From Actinospineispora eucalypti (GTDB taxonomy: Bacteria > Actinomycetota > Actinomycetes > Mycobacteriales > Pseudonocardiaceae), in NCBI GenBank assembly GCA_014208095.1, contig JACHMT010000005.1:186001-250000 (forward strand): a DNA stretch of 64,000 nucleotides, given 5' to 3'. How positions within the stretch are numbered: position 1 is the stretch's first letter; every line of letters starts with the position of its first letter. Of the stretch, positions 1-7,855 are shown in pieces. The translations under genes and the position numbers were made by a program. The notes under the pieces are model-generated. The model was given only the letters and a program-made list of their open reading frames with translations, did no database searches and was not told the origin of the DNA.

Positions 1-2
1 TT

Positions 3-245
3 GCGCTCGAGGTCGCGAACACCAACGAGGTCCTGCGTGGGGTCTGCGCGGAGGTGTTCACCTCCTGGCAGTCGGCGGTGGTCGAGCGCCTCGTCGGCGA
101 GGGATGCGAGGCGTCACGGGCGCGCGAGCTCGCGAGCTTTGCCCTGGCGGCCCTGGAGGGTGCGTTCATCCTGAGCCGGACCAGCCGGGACGCGGCGCCG
201 GTCCGCTCCACCGGCACGATCGTCGCCGAGGAGCTGCGAGCCTAG
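3..245 (+). CDS. TetR-family regulator, C-terminal fragment (5' end outside window)
   Basis: The frame is open from the window edge and ends at TAG 243-245, giving about 80 residues. The helical text (ELASFALAALEGAFILSRT, then a short tail) matches the ligand-binding C-terminus of LmrA/YxaF-like TetR repressors; the DNA-binding domain lies upstream of the window. An internal GTG at 54 could be mistaken for a start but cuts through the conserved helix. The gene precedes a crotonase on the same strand with only 33 bp between them, and a perfect palindrome lies in that gap, so autoregulation and control of the crotonase are plausible. Family assignment rests on the C-terminus only. Confidence 0.65.
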   Translation, partial: ALEVANTNEVLRGVCAEVFTSWQSAVVERLVGEGCEASRARELASFALAALEGAFILSRTSRDAAPVRSTGTIVAEELRA

Positions 246-253
246 CGGCGATT

Positions 254-265
254 TAGAACGTTCTA
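254..265. promoter_or_regulatory. Palindromic operator TAGAACGTTCTA upstream of the crotonase
   Basis: TAGAACGTTCTA is a perfect 12-bp palindrome, as is typical of TetR operators. A TATAGT hexamer at 266-271 lies 7 nt before the ATG at 279, so the crotonase transcript may be leaderless and the operator would cover the promoter. A closely similar sequence occurs at 16600-16616. Confidence 0.5.
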
Positions 266-278
266 TATAGTTTCGGGC

Positions 279-1082
279 ATGTCGAAGGTCCTGTACGAGA
301 AGCGTGACCGGATCGCCCATGTCACCCTCAACCGGCCCGAGGCGCGCAACGCGATCGACCCCGATGTCCATCGGCTGATGGTCGAGACGTTCACCGACTT
401 CCGCGACGACGACTCGGTGGACGTGGCGATCCTCACCGGCGCCGGTGAGGCCTTCTGTTCCGGGGCCGACCTCAAGACCTTCATTCCGCCCCTGATCGGC
501 GACGCCCGCCCGGGCGACGTGCGCGACATCGTCGACCTGGGTATCAACGGGATCACCCGGGGCCTGCACCGCATCGACAAGCCGATCATCGCGGCGGTCA
601 ACGGCTGGGCGCTGGCCGCGGGCCTGGAGACCGCGCTGGCCTGTGACATCCGTATCGCCTCCGAACGTGCGATGTTCGGCTCCTTCGAAGCGCGGCGGGG
701 ATATCACCACGGGGACGGGGGCATCGTCCGGCTGCTGAACTCCGCCGGGGTCGGTGTCGCCTCCCACCTGGTGCTCACCGCCGAACCGATCGACGCGCAC
801 CAGGCCCTCACCTGGGGCCTGGTCACCAAGGTCGTTCCCCATGACCGCCTCGCCGAGGAAGCGCTGTTGATCGCCCGGCAGATACTTCGCAACTCACAAC
901 GGGCCGTCCGCTCGGCCAAACGCACGCTGCACGACACGATCGGCAAGTCGCTCGACGACCAACTCCGCAACGAGGCCTTCACCGCGTACACCGGCGCCGA
1001 CCCCGACACCCCGCGGCGACTCGAGCGCTTCTACGGCAAATCCGACCCCGGTCGAACCGGCCGCCACGCCACCGATCTTTAG
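279..1082 (+). CDS. Enoyl-CoA hydratase/isomerase family protein (crotonase)
   Basis: This 267-residue protein has the crotonase fold from its N-terminus (VTLNRPEARNAID) through the first oxyanion-hole segment (AFCSGADL, about residues 58-65) and the second (NGWALAAGLETALACDIRIA, about 108-127). Length is normal for the family. It probably acts on a CoA thioester as hydratase or isomerase in cytosolic beta-oxidation; the substrate cannot be read from sequence. There is no clear Shine-Dalgarno and the ATG lies 7 nt after a TATAGT element, consistent with leaderless translation. The preceding gene is TetR-like and probably controls it. Confidence 0.88.
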   Translation: MSKVLYEKRDRIAHVTLNRPEARNAIDPDVHRLMVETFTDFRDDDSVDVAILTGAGEAFCSGADLKTFIPPLIGDARPGDVRDIVDLGINGITRGLHRIDKPIIAAVNGWALAAGLETALACDIRIASERAMFGSFEARRGYHHGDGGIVRLLNSAGVGVASHLVLTAEPIDAHQALTWGLVTKVVPHDRLAEEALLIARQILRNSQRAVRSAKRTLHDTIGKSLDDQLRNEAFTAYTGADPDTPRRLERFYGKSDPGRTGRHATDL

Positions 1083-1116
1083 CCTCGGAACCGAGCTGAG
1101 CCATTTTGGCTTGCGG

Positions 1117-1146
1117 TGGTGCCATAGCTGAGCCATGATGGCACCA
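1117..1146. promoter_or_regulatory. 9-bp inverted repeat plus direct repeat before the RHH gene
   Basis: TGGTGCCAT (1117-1125) and ATGGCACCA (1138-1146) form perfect 9-bp arms with a 12-bp spacer; the right arm runs into the ATG of the next gene. A direct repeat GCTGAGCCAT occurs at 1095-1104 and 1127-1136, 32 bp (about three helical turns) apart. This arrangement suits autoregulation by the ribbon-helix-helix protein encoded just downstream. Confidence 0.5.
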
Positions 1147-1667
1147 TGGACTTGACCGTGTACGTGAGCAACCTCGGGCGTGAGTTCGCCACGCTTGCCG
1201 ATGCCGGCGGTGACGAGGCCCGTGCGCTGGTCGAGCGCCTGACCGGGTCGCTCGAGTCGGCGATCCGGATGACGCTGCTGGAGGCGCTGTCCGCCGCCGC
1301 GGACGAGATCACCCGGGACCTGGCCCCGGGTTCGGTGGAGCTGCGCCTGCGTGGACGCGATCCGAACTTCGTCGTGACCGCGCCGCCGGCCGCGCCGATC
1401 GAGGAGCCGGCCGGGGACGAGCCGGCGACGGTGGACGGCGGCGCGCTGTTCGCCGAGGACGGCCCGAGCTCGCGGATCAACGTGCGTCTCCCGGAGCAGC
1501 TCAAGGCGGCGGTCGAGGAGGCCGCCGCCAAGGAGGGGCGCTCGGTCAACGCCTGGTTGGTCCGGGCGGCCTCGGTCGCGGTCGCGCGCGCCGACCGCGA
1601 CCAGCGGCCCGAGCAGCGCCCCAGCGGCAGAAGAGCCCGGCAGAGCTTCACCGGGTGGGTGCGCTAG
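1146..1667 (+). CDS. HicB-like ribbon-helix-helix protein
   Basis: A 173-residue protein with an acidic, helical N-terminal half and a C-terminal ribbon-helix-helix segment (INVRLPEQLKAAVEEAA then GRSVNAWLVRAASVAVAR, about residues 117-152), like HicB-family antitoxins and small actinobacterial regulators. No HicA-type toxin is next to it; instead a DUF4097 beta-repeat protein follows after 73 bp. RHH proteins bind paired repeats, and the inverted repeat overlapping its own start is a natural autoregulatory site. Basic tail residues follow the RHH. Its role with the DUF4097 protein is unknown; calling it an antitoxin would go beyond the evidence. Confidence 0.7.
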   Translation: MDLTVYVSNLGREFATLADAGGDEARALVERLTGSLESAIRMTLLEALSAAADEITRDLAPGSVELRLRGRDPNFVVTAPPAAPIEEPAGDEPATVDGGALFAEDGPSSRINVRLPEQLKAAVEEAAAKEGRSVNAWLVRAASVAVARADRDQRPEQRPSGRRARQSFTGWVR

Positions 1668-1740
1668 CCGCACCACTCTCCACCACGCCAAGTCCCTGAC
1701 CAGCGGGGATGCGCCACCTACTCATCACGAGGGGACAGCT

Positions 1741-2586
1741 ATGCCCAATTTCGAGACACCCGAACCGATCTCGGTCACGCTCGAGCTCGGCGTCGGCAAT
1801 GTGCGGATCGCCGCGAGCGACCGTGCCGACACCACCGTGGAGGTGCGCCCGAGCGACGACTCCGACGAGTCGGACGTACAGGCGGCCGAGAGGGTCCGGG
1901 TCGATTACGCGAACGGCGTGCTCCAGGTCGCCGGGCCGAAGGCGCGGGCCTTCGACTTCTCCCGCAAGTCCAGGTCGGTGGAGGTGTCCATCGAGCTGCC
2001 CAGCGGTTCACCGGTGTCCGGCGAGGTGCAGCTGGGGGACCTGAGCGCCACGGGCCGGCTCGGGGAGTGCCGGTTCAAGCCCTCCTGCGGGAACGTCCGG
2101 CTCGAGCGGACCGGTCCGTTGCGGGTGGACACCGGGGCCGGCCACGTCACCGCCGATGGGGTCGCGGGCAATGCCGAGATCCACACCGGTACCGGGAAGG
2201 TCAGCCTCGGCGAGGTCGAGGGCTCGGTGGTGGTGAAGAACTCCAACGGCCACACCACGATCGCCGCGGCCACCGGTGACGTGCGGGTGCGCTCGGCCAA
2301 CGGCGACATCTCCGTCGGCCGGGCCGGAGCGGGTGTCGACGCGAAGACGTCCAACGGCAGCATCCGCCTCGGCGAGGTGGCCCGGGGCAGCGTCGAGCTC
2401 GGGACCGCGGCGGGCGACCTGGAGATCGGCATCGCCCACGGCACCGCCGCCCTGCTCGAGGTGAAAACCGGGTTCGGGCAGGTGCACAACCTGCTGGACA
2501 ACATCACCGGGCCCGGGGAGTCCGACGAGACCGTCGAGGTGCGCGCGCACACCTCGTACGGCGCCATCACGATCCAGCGTTCCTGA
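1741..2586 (+). CDS. DUF4097 beta-strand repeat protein (paralogue 1)
   Basis: A 281-residue protein made of short repeating beta strands with the DUF4097 look: alternating V/I with G, N and D, for example [20 protein letters not shown] and [13 protein letters not shown]. No signal peptide or membrane segment is visible, so a cytosolic beta-solenoid is expected. The start follows a good AGGGGACA ribosome site. A second family member lies at 3913-4701 and shares the opening (MPxFxTPxP) and the overall strand pattern, with a P450 between them. Biochemical function of the family is not established. Confidence 0.8.
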   Translation: MPNFETPEPISVTLELGVGNVRIAASDRADTTVEVRPSDDSDESDVQAAERVRVDYANGVLQVAGPKARAFDFSRKSRSVEVSIELPSGSPVSGEVQLGDLSATGRLGECRFKPSCGNVRLERTGPLRVDTGAGHVTADGVAGNAEIHTGTGKVSLGEVEGSVVVKNSNGHTTIAAATGDVRVRSANGDISVGRAGAGVDAKTSNGSIRLGEVARGSVELGTAAGDLEIGIAHGTAALLEVKTGFGQVHNLLDNITGPGESDETVEVRAHTSYGAITIQRS

Positions 2587-2647
2587 CCCAACTTCTGGCC
2601 CTCGGGGGAGTGACCCCTGGTTTCGCGCGCCCGAAAGGAGCGGAGAC

Positions 2648-3820
2648 ATGACGATCTCGCTGGACGGCCTGCCCGCCGCCCGGGCACCCGGCTGTCCGTT
2701 CGACCCGCCGGCCGGGCTGACCGGGCTGGCCGGACTGACCCGGATGACCTACCCGGACGGCCACGTCGGCTGGCTGGCCACCGGCCACCGGGCGGCGCGC
2801 ACCGTGCTCGCCGACCCCCGGTTCAGCGCCCGCTACGAGCTGATGCACCACCCGTTCCCCGGCGCCGGATCGGGCACGCTGACGCCCGCGCCACCCGGCG
2901 ACATGCTCGGCGTGGACCCGCCCGAGCACACCCGTTACCGGCGCCTGCTGGCCGGCCGGTTCAGCGTGCGCCGGATGCGGCTGCTCACCGAGCGCGCTGA
3001 ACAGCTCACCGGCCAACACCTGGACGCGATGGACCGGGCCGGCCCGCCGGTGGACCTGGTCGCGGAGTTCGCCCGGCCCATCCCGGCGCTGATGATCTGC
3101 GAGCTGCTCGGCGTGCCGTACGCCGACCACGAGTACTTCCAGCGCCATGCCGCGACGGTGAACCGCCACGAGGCCACCGAGGAGCAACGCGCCACCGCGT
3201 ACCTGGAGATTCAGGGGTACCTGCGGGAGCTGGTCGCCGCGAAGCGGGCGGCGCCCACCGACGACCTGCTCGGCGACCTGACCACCAGCGACCTGGACGA
3301 CGAGGAGTTGGCCGGGGTGGGCACGCTGCTGCTCGGCGCCGGCCTGGACACCACCACGAACATGATCGCCCTCGGCGTGTTCGCCCTGCTCCGGTGGCCC
3401 GAGCAGCTCGCCGCGCTGCTCGCCGACCCGGACCGGGCCGTCGAGGAGCTGCTGCGGTACCTGAGCATCGTGCCGTTCCTGGTCCGCGCCGCGCTGGCCG
3501 ACGTGGCGCTGGACGGCCATCTGGTCAAGGCCGGCGAGACGGTCACCGTGGCCGTTCCGGCCGCCAACCGCGACCCCATCCGGTTCGCCGACCCGGACAC
3601 CCTCGACGTGGCGCGACGCGCCACCGGGCACTTGGCCTTCGGCCACGGGGTGCACCAGTGCCTGGGCCAGCAGCTGGCCCGGATGCAGATGCGGGTCGCC
3701 TACCCGGCACTGTTCGCCCGGTACCCCGGTCTGCGCCTGGCCGTGCCGCCCGAACAGGTGCCCCTGCGCACCGACATGGACATCTACGGCGTGCACCGGC
3801 TCCCCGTCGCCTGGGACTGA
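2648..3820 (+). CDS. Cytochrome P450
   Basis: This 390-residue soluble bacterial P450 has the I-helix AGLDTT at 231-236, ExxR at 267-270 (EELLR) and the haem loop [10 protein letters not shown] with Cys338 as thiolate ligand. The N-terminus opens CPFDPPAGL as in CYP105/CYP107-like enzymes. It should be a monooxygenase needing external ferredoxin and reductase; none is adjacent, the nearest ferredoxin being at 33.8 kb. AAAGGAG stands 8 nt before the ATG. It lies in line with two DUF4097 genes, suggesting one transcript. Substrate is unknown. Confidence 0.93.
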   Translation: MTISLDGLPAARAPGCPFDPPAGLTGLAGLTRMTYPDGHVGWLATGHRAARTVLADPRFSARYELMHHPFPGAGSGTLTPAPPGDMLGVDPPEHTRYRRLLAGRFSVRRMRLLTERAEQLTGQHLDAMDRAGPPVDLVAEFARPIPALMICELLGVPYADHEYFQRHAATVNRHEATEEQRATAYLEIQGYLRELVAAKRAAPTDDLLGDLTTSDLDDEELAGVGTLLLGAGLDTTTNMIALGVFALLRWPEQLAALLADPDRAVEELLRYLSIVPFLVRAALADVALDGHLVKAGETVTVAVPAANRDPIRFADPDTLDVARRATGHLAFGHGVHQCLGQQLARMQMRVAYPALFARYPGLRLAVPPEQVPLRTDMDIYGVHRLPVAWD

Positions 3821-3912
3821 GCCCTGGACCGGGCGGATCCCGCCCGACGACGCCGGCCCGGCCTGACCGGCCGGCGATCACCATCACCATCACCGAGTAG
3901 GAGACCTGTCCG

Positions 3913-4701
3913 ATGCCCACCTTCCAGACTCCTGGCCCCGTGACCGCCACGGTCGAGCTCGCCGCCGGGAACCTCCGGGTCAGCGCCGGCGACCGGACCG
4001 AAACCACGGTCACGGTGAACCCCACCAACCCCGGCACCGACCGGGACGTCAAAGCGGTCGAGCAGACCGCGGTCACCCTCACCGGCGGTGAGCTGCGGGT
4101 TGCCGCGCCCACCGGCAAACCGAGCCTGTTCGGCAAGGTCGGCTCGGTCGACGTGCTGATCGAGCTGCCCACCGGCTCCGCCCTGCACGCCACCGCCGCC
4201 ATGGCCGAGTTCCGGACCGAAGGCACCCTCGGCGAAACCCGCATCCGGACCAGTGGCGGCGCGATCACCCTGGAGTCCACCGGCTCGCTGGAAGCCGGCA
4301 TCCGCCTCGGCGACGTGACCGTGGCGAGGGTCGACGGGCACGCCGAGGTGAGCGTCGAGTCCGGAAAAATCAACATCGGGCAGGTCGGCGGCACCGCGTT
4401 GCTCAGGAACACCAACGGCGATACCCGCCTGGACCGGATCACCGGCGACCTGACCGTCGAGGCCCGGAACGGCGGCATCCGGATCGGGGAGATCCTGCGC
4501 GGCGTCGTCTCGCTGCGCACCGAGAACGGCGGCATCCAGGTGGGCGTGCACCCCGGCACCAACGCCCAGGTGGACGCTCGGACCGCGTCCGGCGATGTAC
4601 GCAACGAGCTGGAGAGCCTGGACACCGCCGAGGAGAAGGCCGAGCTGCGCGCCAGCAGCACGCACGGCAACGTCCGGATCCACCGGTCCACCGCCGGCTA
4701 G
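3913..4701 (+). CDS. DUF4097 beta-strand repeat protein (paralogue 2)
   Basis: A 262-residue homologue of the protein at 1741-2586, with the same N-terminal pattern (TPGPVTATVELAAGNLRVSA) and repeating strand/turn units such as GGIRIGEILRGVVSLRTENG. No signal peptide or membrane segment. The 92-bp gap before it contains a GC-rich hairpin (arms CGCCGGCC 3851-3858 and GGCCGGCG 3869-3876) and three ATCACC repeats. A strong hairpin follows the stop, so it probably closes a transcript begun at the RHH gene. Function unknown. Confidence 0.78.
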   Translation: MPTFQTPGPVTATVELAAGNLRVSAGDRTETTVTVNPTNPGTDRDVKAVEQTAVTLTGGELRVAAPTGKPSLFGKVGSVDVLIELPTGSALHATAAMAEFRTEGTLGETRIRTSGGAITLESTGSLEAGIRLGDVTVARVDGHAEVSVESGKINIGQVGGTALLRNTNGDTRLDRITGDLTVEARNGGIRIGEILRGVVSLRTENGGIQVGVHPGTNAQVDARTASGDVRNELESLDTAEEKAELRASSTHGNVRIHRSTAG

Positions 4702-4720
4702 ACACGCGGCACGAAGGGGG

Positions 4721-4757
4721 CTCGAGGGCACCGGCGGAAAACGCCCGTGCCCTCGAG
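4721..4757 (+). terminator. Strong hairpin closing the DUF4097/P450 group
   Basis: CTCGAGGGCAC (4721-4731) pairs perfectly with GTGCCCTCGAG (4747-4757), and inside it GGCG (4733-4736) pairs with CGCC (4742-4745) around a GAAAA loop. No U-tract follows, as is common for actinobacterial terminators. Confidence 0.65.
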
Positions 4758-4781
4758 GGGTCCCACCCGGTCGGTCAAGAT

Positions 4782-5726
4782 GTGCGGATGGCAGTGGCCG
4801 AGTTGAGGTTCGAGCAGCATCTGGTGCGCGGTCTGCTGCGGGAACAGCATCCGGACCTCGCGCACCTGGAGCTGCGTGACGTCAGCGGCGGCTGGGACAA
4901 CCAGCAGTGGCGCCTCGGCGAGGAGCTGGCCGTGCGCCTGCCCCGCACCGAGCGAGCGCCGGCCCTGCTGCACATCGAGCAGACCTGGCTGCCGCGGCTG
5001 GCCGGGCGCCTGCCGCTGCCGACGCCCGCCCCGGTGCGCGTCGGCCGGCCTTCGAGCCGGTTCGAGCACATCTGGACGATTGCGCGCTGGGTCGAGGGGG
5101 AGCCGGCCGATCGCGCGCCGATCACCCGCATCGAGGCGGCCGAGATCCTCGCGGGGTTCCTGACGGCGCTGCATCACCGGGCACCGGCCGACGCCCCGGC
5201 CAACCCTCCGCGCGGAATGCCCCTGAGCGGACTGGGGCCGGTCGACGGCTGGTTCGAGCTCATTGCCGACCACCCGCACGCCGACGCCGCGCGGGAACTG
5301 TGGGAGAGGGCCGTCGCGGCGCCCGCCTGGCCGGGTCCGCCCCTGTGGTTGCACGCTGACCTCCATCCGGCGAACGTGGTGGTCAGGGACGGGATGCTCG
5401 CCGGGGTGATCGACTTCGGCGACCTGTGCTCGGGCGATCCCGCGTTCGATCTCTCGGCCGCCTGGATCCTGTTGCCGGCCGGCGCGGCGGGCCGGTTCTT
5501 CGACGCCTACGAGCGGGCCGACGAGGCCACCATCACCCGGGCCCGCGGCTGGGCCGTCCTGCGCGCCCTGGCCCTGATCGGGATCGGCCAGAACGGCCGG
5601 CTCGGTCGGCCCGGCGGCAAGCCGACCTGGGAGCCGGCCGGCTACGCCACCCTCGAACGGGCACTGGCGAGTCGGGGATTCGGGTACGGCGAGTCGGGGA
5701 TTCGAGGACGCCGACGCTCCGGGTAA
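4782..5726 (+). CDS. Aminoglycoside phosphotransferase (APH)-family kinase
   Basis: The 314-residue protein has the APH/choline-kinase catalytic core: a Brenner-type loop LHADLHPANVVV (HxDLxxxN) and the metal-binding IDFGDLCSGDPAFDL. The N-lobe includes WDNQQWRLGEELAVRLPR, fitting a nucleotide-binding sheet. A GTG start at 4782 is given; ATG 4788 two codons on is equally possible. Such proteins phosphorylate small hydroxylated molecules, but many genomic copies are not resistance enzymes, so no drug substrate is claimed. It stands alone, after the terminator. Confidence 0.8.
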   Translation: MRMAVAELRFEQHLVRGLLREQHPDLAHLELRDVSGGWDNQQWRLGEELAVRLPRTERAPALLHIEQTWLPRLAGRLPLPTPAPVRVGRPSSRFEHIWTIARWVEGEPADRAPITRIEAAEILAGFLTALHHRAPADAPANPPRGMPLSGLGPVDGWFELIADHPHADAARELWERAVAAPAWPGPPLWLHADLHPANVVVRDGMLAGVIDFGDLCSGDPAFDLSAAWILLPAGAAGRFFDAYERADEATITRARGWAVLRALALIGIGQNGRLGRPGGKPTWEPAGYATLERALASRGFGYGESGIRGRRRSG

Positions 5727-5789
5727 CCGCCGTCTTCGTCGCTCTCTGTGAACTCTCAGTAACGATGCGTGCGGTAATGGGGCCTTGCA

Positions 5790-7172
5790 ATGGCAGGATC
5801 CAGCCCCATGGACAGCCGAGTTCTGGACAGGCGCGAGTGGGGACTCGCTGAGGCCACTCGCCAGCTGCTGGGCACAGCGGATCCGGCCGAGGCCGGGCGG
5901 CGGGATGCGCAGATCGAGCGCTCGATCAGGTCGTTCCTGGCCCAGCCGGCCGGCGCGGTCGAGCTGGACGATGCCCTCGCGGACCAGTTGATCATTCTTG
6001 CTCACCACTTCGGCGTCGAGGAGGCCTACTTCACCGACCCGGATGTGGCCGAAGCGGCCGCCGCCCGGCGAACACACCCCCCGGCCCGCCAGCCCGTTGC
6101 GGCGGCGGCCGACGGCGGAGTCCTCGCCCCGACGCCGGGCGTGGCCCGCCGCCACCGGGGGTGGGCGGGCGTGGCTGTCGGGTCGGCCGCGCTGCTGGTC
6201 GGTGCCGCCGCCGGCGGGTTGGTGGGCTACCGGATCGGGGCCGACACCGGCCGGCCCGCGTCACCGGTGGCCGCGCCGGTGCCGGTACCTTCCCGCGTTT
6301 CGCCGGGCGAGCCGTCGAGGGGTGCCGGTGACAGGGTGCTGTCCAGCGTGGTGCGGTTGCGGGTCCACCCGGGGAACCAGGCGGGTTCCGGATCCGGCGT
6401 CGTGCTCAGCCCCGACGGTTTGGTGCTGACCAACGACCACGTGATCGCCCACGCCGGCCAGATCACCGTGCTGCTTCCGAACGGCGCCTCCCGGCCCGGT
6501 CACGTCGTCGGCCGTGACCCCGCATCCGACGTCGCCGTGGTGGCGGCGGACAACCTCACCGGGCTCACCCCGATCGAGCCCGCCAACTCCGACGCGGTTC
6601 GGGTCGGGCAGCCGGTCACGGCGATCGGGTCACCGCTCGAGGCGGGCGGCACGGTGACCAGCGGCGTGGTCAGCGCGGTCAACCGCAACGCGATCCAGAT
6701 CGACGCCACGATCAACCCCGCCGACTCCGGCGGGCCACTGCTCGACTCCCACCGCCAGGTCATCGGGATCGAGACCGTCCCCGGCCCCTCGGCGCCGGGT
6801 GGGCGGCCCCAGCCCGGCTTCGCGATCCCGATCAACCAGGCCGTACGGGTCGCCGAGCGGCTCCTCGACGCCACCAGGGCCGCTCAGACGGTCCTGGGTG
6901 CGCAGGTAGCCACCGGTGGCCGGCTCGCGGCGCTGAACGAACCGTCCGGGGCGCGGGTCGTCGCCGTGACCTCCGGCGGCCCCGCGAGTGCCGCCGGGCT
7001 CAAGGCCGGCGACATCGTCGCCAAGGTCAACGGGCGTCCCGTGGCGTCCGGCGACGAGCTGGTCGCGCTGACCAGGAACCTGGCGCCGCGCGACGTCGTC
7101 ACCCTGCAGCTGGGCGACGGCCGGTCGGTCCGCGTCCCGCTGGCCCAACGATCGACGGCCGCCGGCCGATGA
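5790..7172 (+). CDS. HtrA-like S1C serine protease with PDZ domain and XRE-like N-terminus
   Basis: A 460-residue membrane-anchored protease. Residues 125-147 form one transmembrane helix; the trypsin-like domain has His217 (TNDHVI), Asp247 (DPASDVAV) and Ser313 (DSGGPL), so the triad is complete, and a PDZ domain occupies about 365-450. Unusually, the cytoplasmic segment before the helix (about 58-90: LADQLIILAHHFGVEEAYFTD) resembles the second half of XRE regulators of the EspR type. The usual arrangement puts the protease domain outside the membrane. ATG 5808 is an alternative start. The gene converges on the acetyltransferase. Confidence 0.85.
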   Translation: MAGSSPMDSRVLDRREWGLAEATRQLLGTADPAEAGRRDAQIERSIRSFLAQPAGAVELDDALADQLIILAHHFGVEEAYFTDPDVAEAAAARRTHPPARQPVAAAADGGVLAPTPGVARRHRGWAGVAVGSAALLVGAAAGGLVGYRIGADTGRPASPVAAPVPVPSRVSPGEPSRGAGDRVLSSVVRLRVHPGNQAGSGSGVVLSPDGLVLTNDHVIAHAGQITVLLPNGASRPGHVVGRDPASDVAVVAADNLTGLTPIEPANSDAVRVGQPVTAIGSPLEAGGTVTSGVVSAVNRNAIQIDATINPADSGGPLLDSHRQVIGIETVPGPSAPGGRPQPGFAIPINQAVRVAERLLDATRAAQTVLGAQVATGGRLAALNEPSGARVVAVTSGGPASAAGLKAGDIVAKVNGRPVASGDELVALTRNLAPRDVVTLQLGDGRSVRVPLAQRSTAAGR

Positions 7173-7207
7173 CCTAGTGCCCCGACACGAGCGTCCGCGC
7201 CGGGTCG

Positions 7208-7729
7208 CTAGCCGAGGTGGCGAACGACCCGGGCCGGTACGCCGGCGGCCAGCGTGGCCGGCGGCACATCGCGGGTGACGACCGCGCCGGCCGCGATGAC
7301 CGAGTCCGCTCCCACCGTCACTCCTTGCATGATCATCGCCGAGGCCCCAATCCAGGCGTTCCGGCCGATCCGGATCGGTGCGGCGGTGATCCCCGAGCGA
7401 CGCGGCGACGGGTCGACGGGGTGGCCGGACGTGATCAGGCTGACCGACGGGCCGATCATCACGTCGTCCTCGATCTCGATGCCGCCGACGTCGTTGAGCC
7501 GGCACCCCTGGTTGACGAAGACGTTGTGGCCGAGCCGGATGTTGACGCCGTGGTCCGAGTACACCGGCGGGATCAGGTGGAAGCCCTCGTCGACGGGGCG
7601 GCCCGTCAGCTCGGCCCAGGTGGTCCGGATCGCCTCCTGATCACCGTAGGGCAGCGCGTTGAGCCGTTCGGTCAGGCGGATCGCGCGCTCGACCCGTTCC
7701 CGGAACCCGCGCGGTACGGGCTGACGCAT
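7208..7729 (-). CDS. Hexapeptide-repeat O-acetyltransferase (maltose/galactoside acetyltransferase type)
   Basis: About 173 residues. The left-handed beta-helix repeats and the signature GRNAWIGASAMIMQGVTVGAD followed by IAAGAVVTRDVPP mark the LacA/Maa/NodL group, and the N-terminal helical part (YGDQEAIRTTWAELTGRPVDE) fits its maltose-acetyltransferase domain. It should move acetyl from acetyl-CoA to a sugar hydroxyl. The frame opens at 7777, but ATG 7729 has GAGGGAGAA just upstream and gives the normal family length. A LysR gene is divergent from it and probably regulated it; that regulator is frameshifted here. Confidence 0.85.
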   Translation of the reverse strand: MRQPVPRGFRERVERAIRLTERLNALPYGDQEAIRTTWAELTGRPVDEGFHLIPPVYSDHGVNIRLGHNVFVNQGCRLNDVGGIEIEDDVMIGPSVSLITSGHPVDPSPRRSGITAAPIRIGRNAWIGASAMIMQGVTVGADSVIAAGAVVTRDVPPATLAAGVPARVVRHLG

Positions 7730-7745
7730 GGCTTCTCCCTCGAGG

Positions 7746-7841
7746 TGTACAACCGTTCCTTGGGAACGCCGATGCAATCACCGGCTGACAAGCCTGGTCA
7801 AACAACGCTTGTGCCATGACGTCACAACCGATGGTTGTACA
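7746..7841. promoter_or_regulatory. Divergent promoter region with paired TGTACAACC / GGTTGTACA boxes
   Basis: Between the acetyltransferase and LysR genes, TGTACAACC (7746-7754) and GGTTGTACA (7833-7841) are perfect 9-bp inverted copies 78 bp apart. Between them are CGTTCC-TTG-GGAACG (7754-7768) and the palindrome TGACGTCA (7817-7824). LysR regulators commonly bind such paired sites in divergent regions. Confidence 0.4.
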
Positions 7842-7855
7842 TCTAGGGTGGCGGA

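Noticed and set aside
114-842. Long minus-strand open frame opposite the crotonase
   Set aside because: It is antisense to a clear crotonase; composition is Arg/Gly/Val-rich shadow text with no motif.
1146-1667. HicAB toxin-antitoxin module
   Set aside because: The RHH part fits HicB but no HicA-like small toxin lies on either side; the neighbour is a DUF4097 protein.
2567-3796. 409-codon minus-strand frame opposite the first P450
   Set aside because: GC-rich antisense shadow of a P450 with intact motifs; no ribosome site or domain.
3877-3894. ATCACC x3 reading as a His-rich stretch (CACCATCACCATCACC)
   Set aside because: It lies between genes, in no credible frame; a short tandem repeat and not a tag or vector remnant, since both flanks are normal chromosomal genes.
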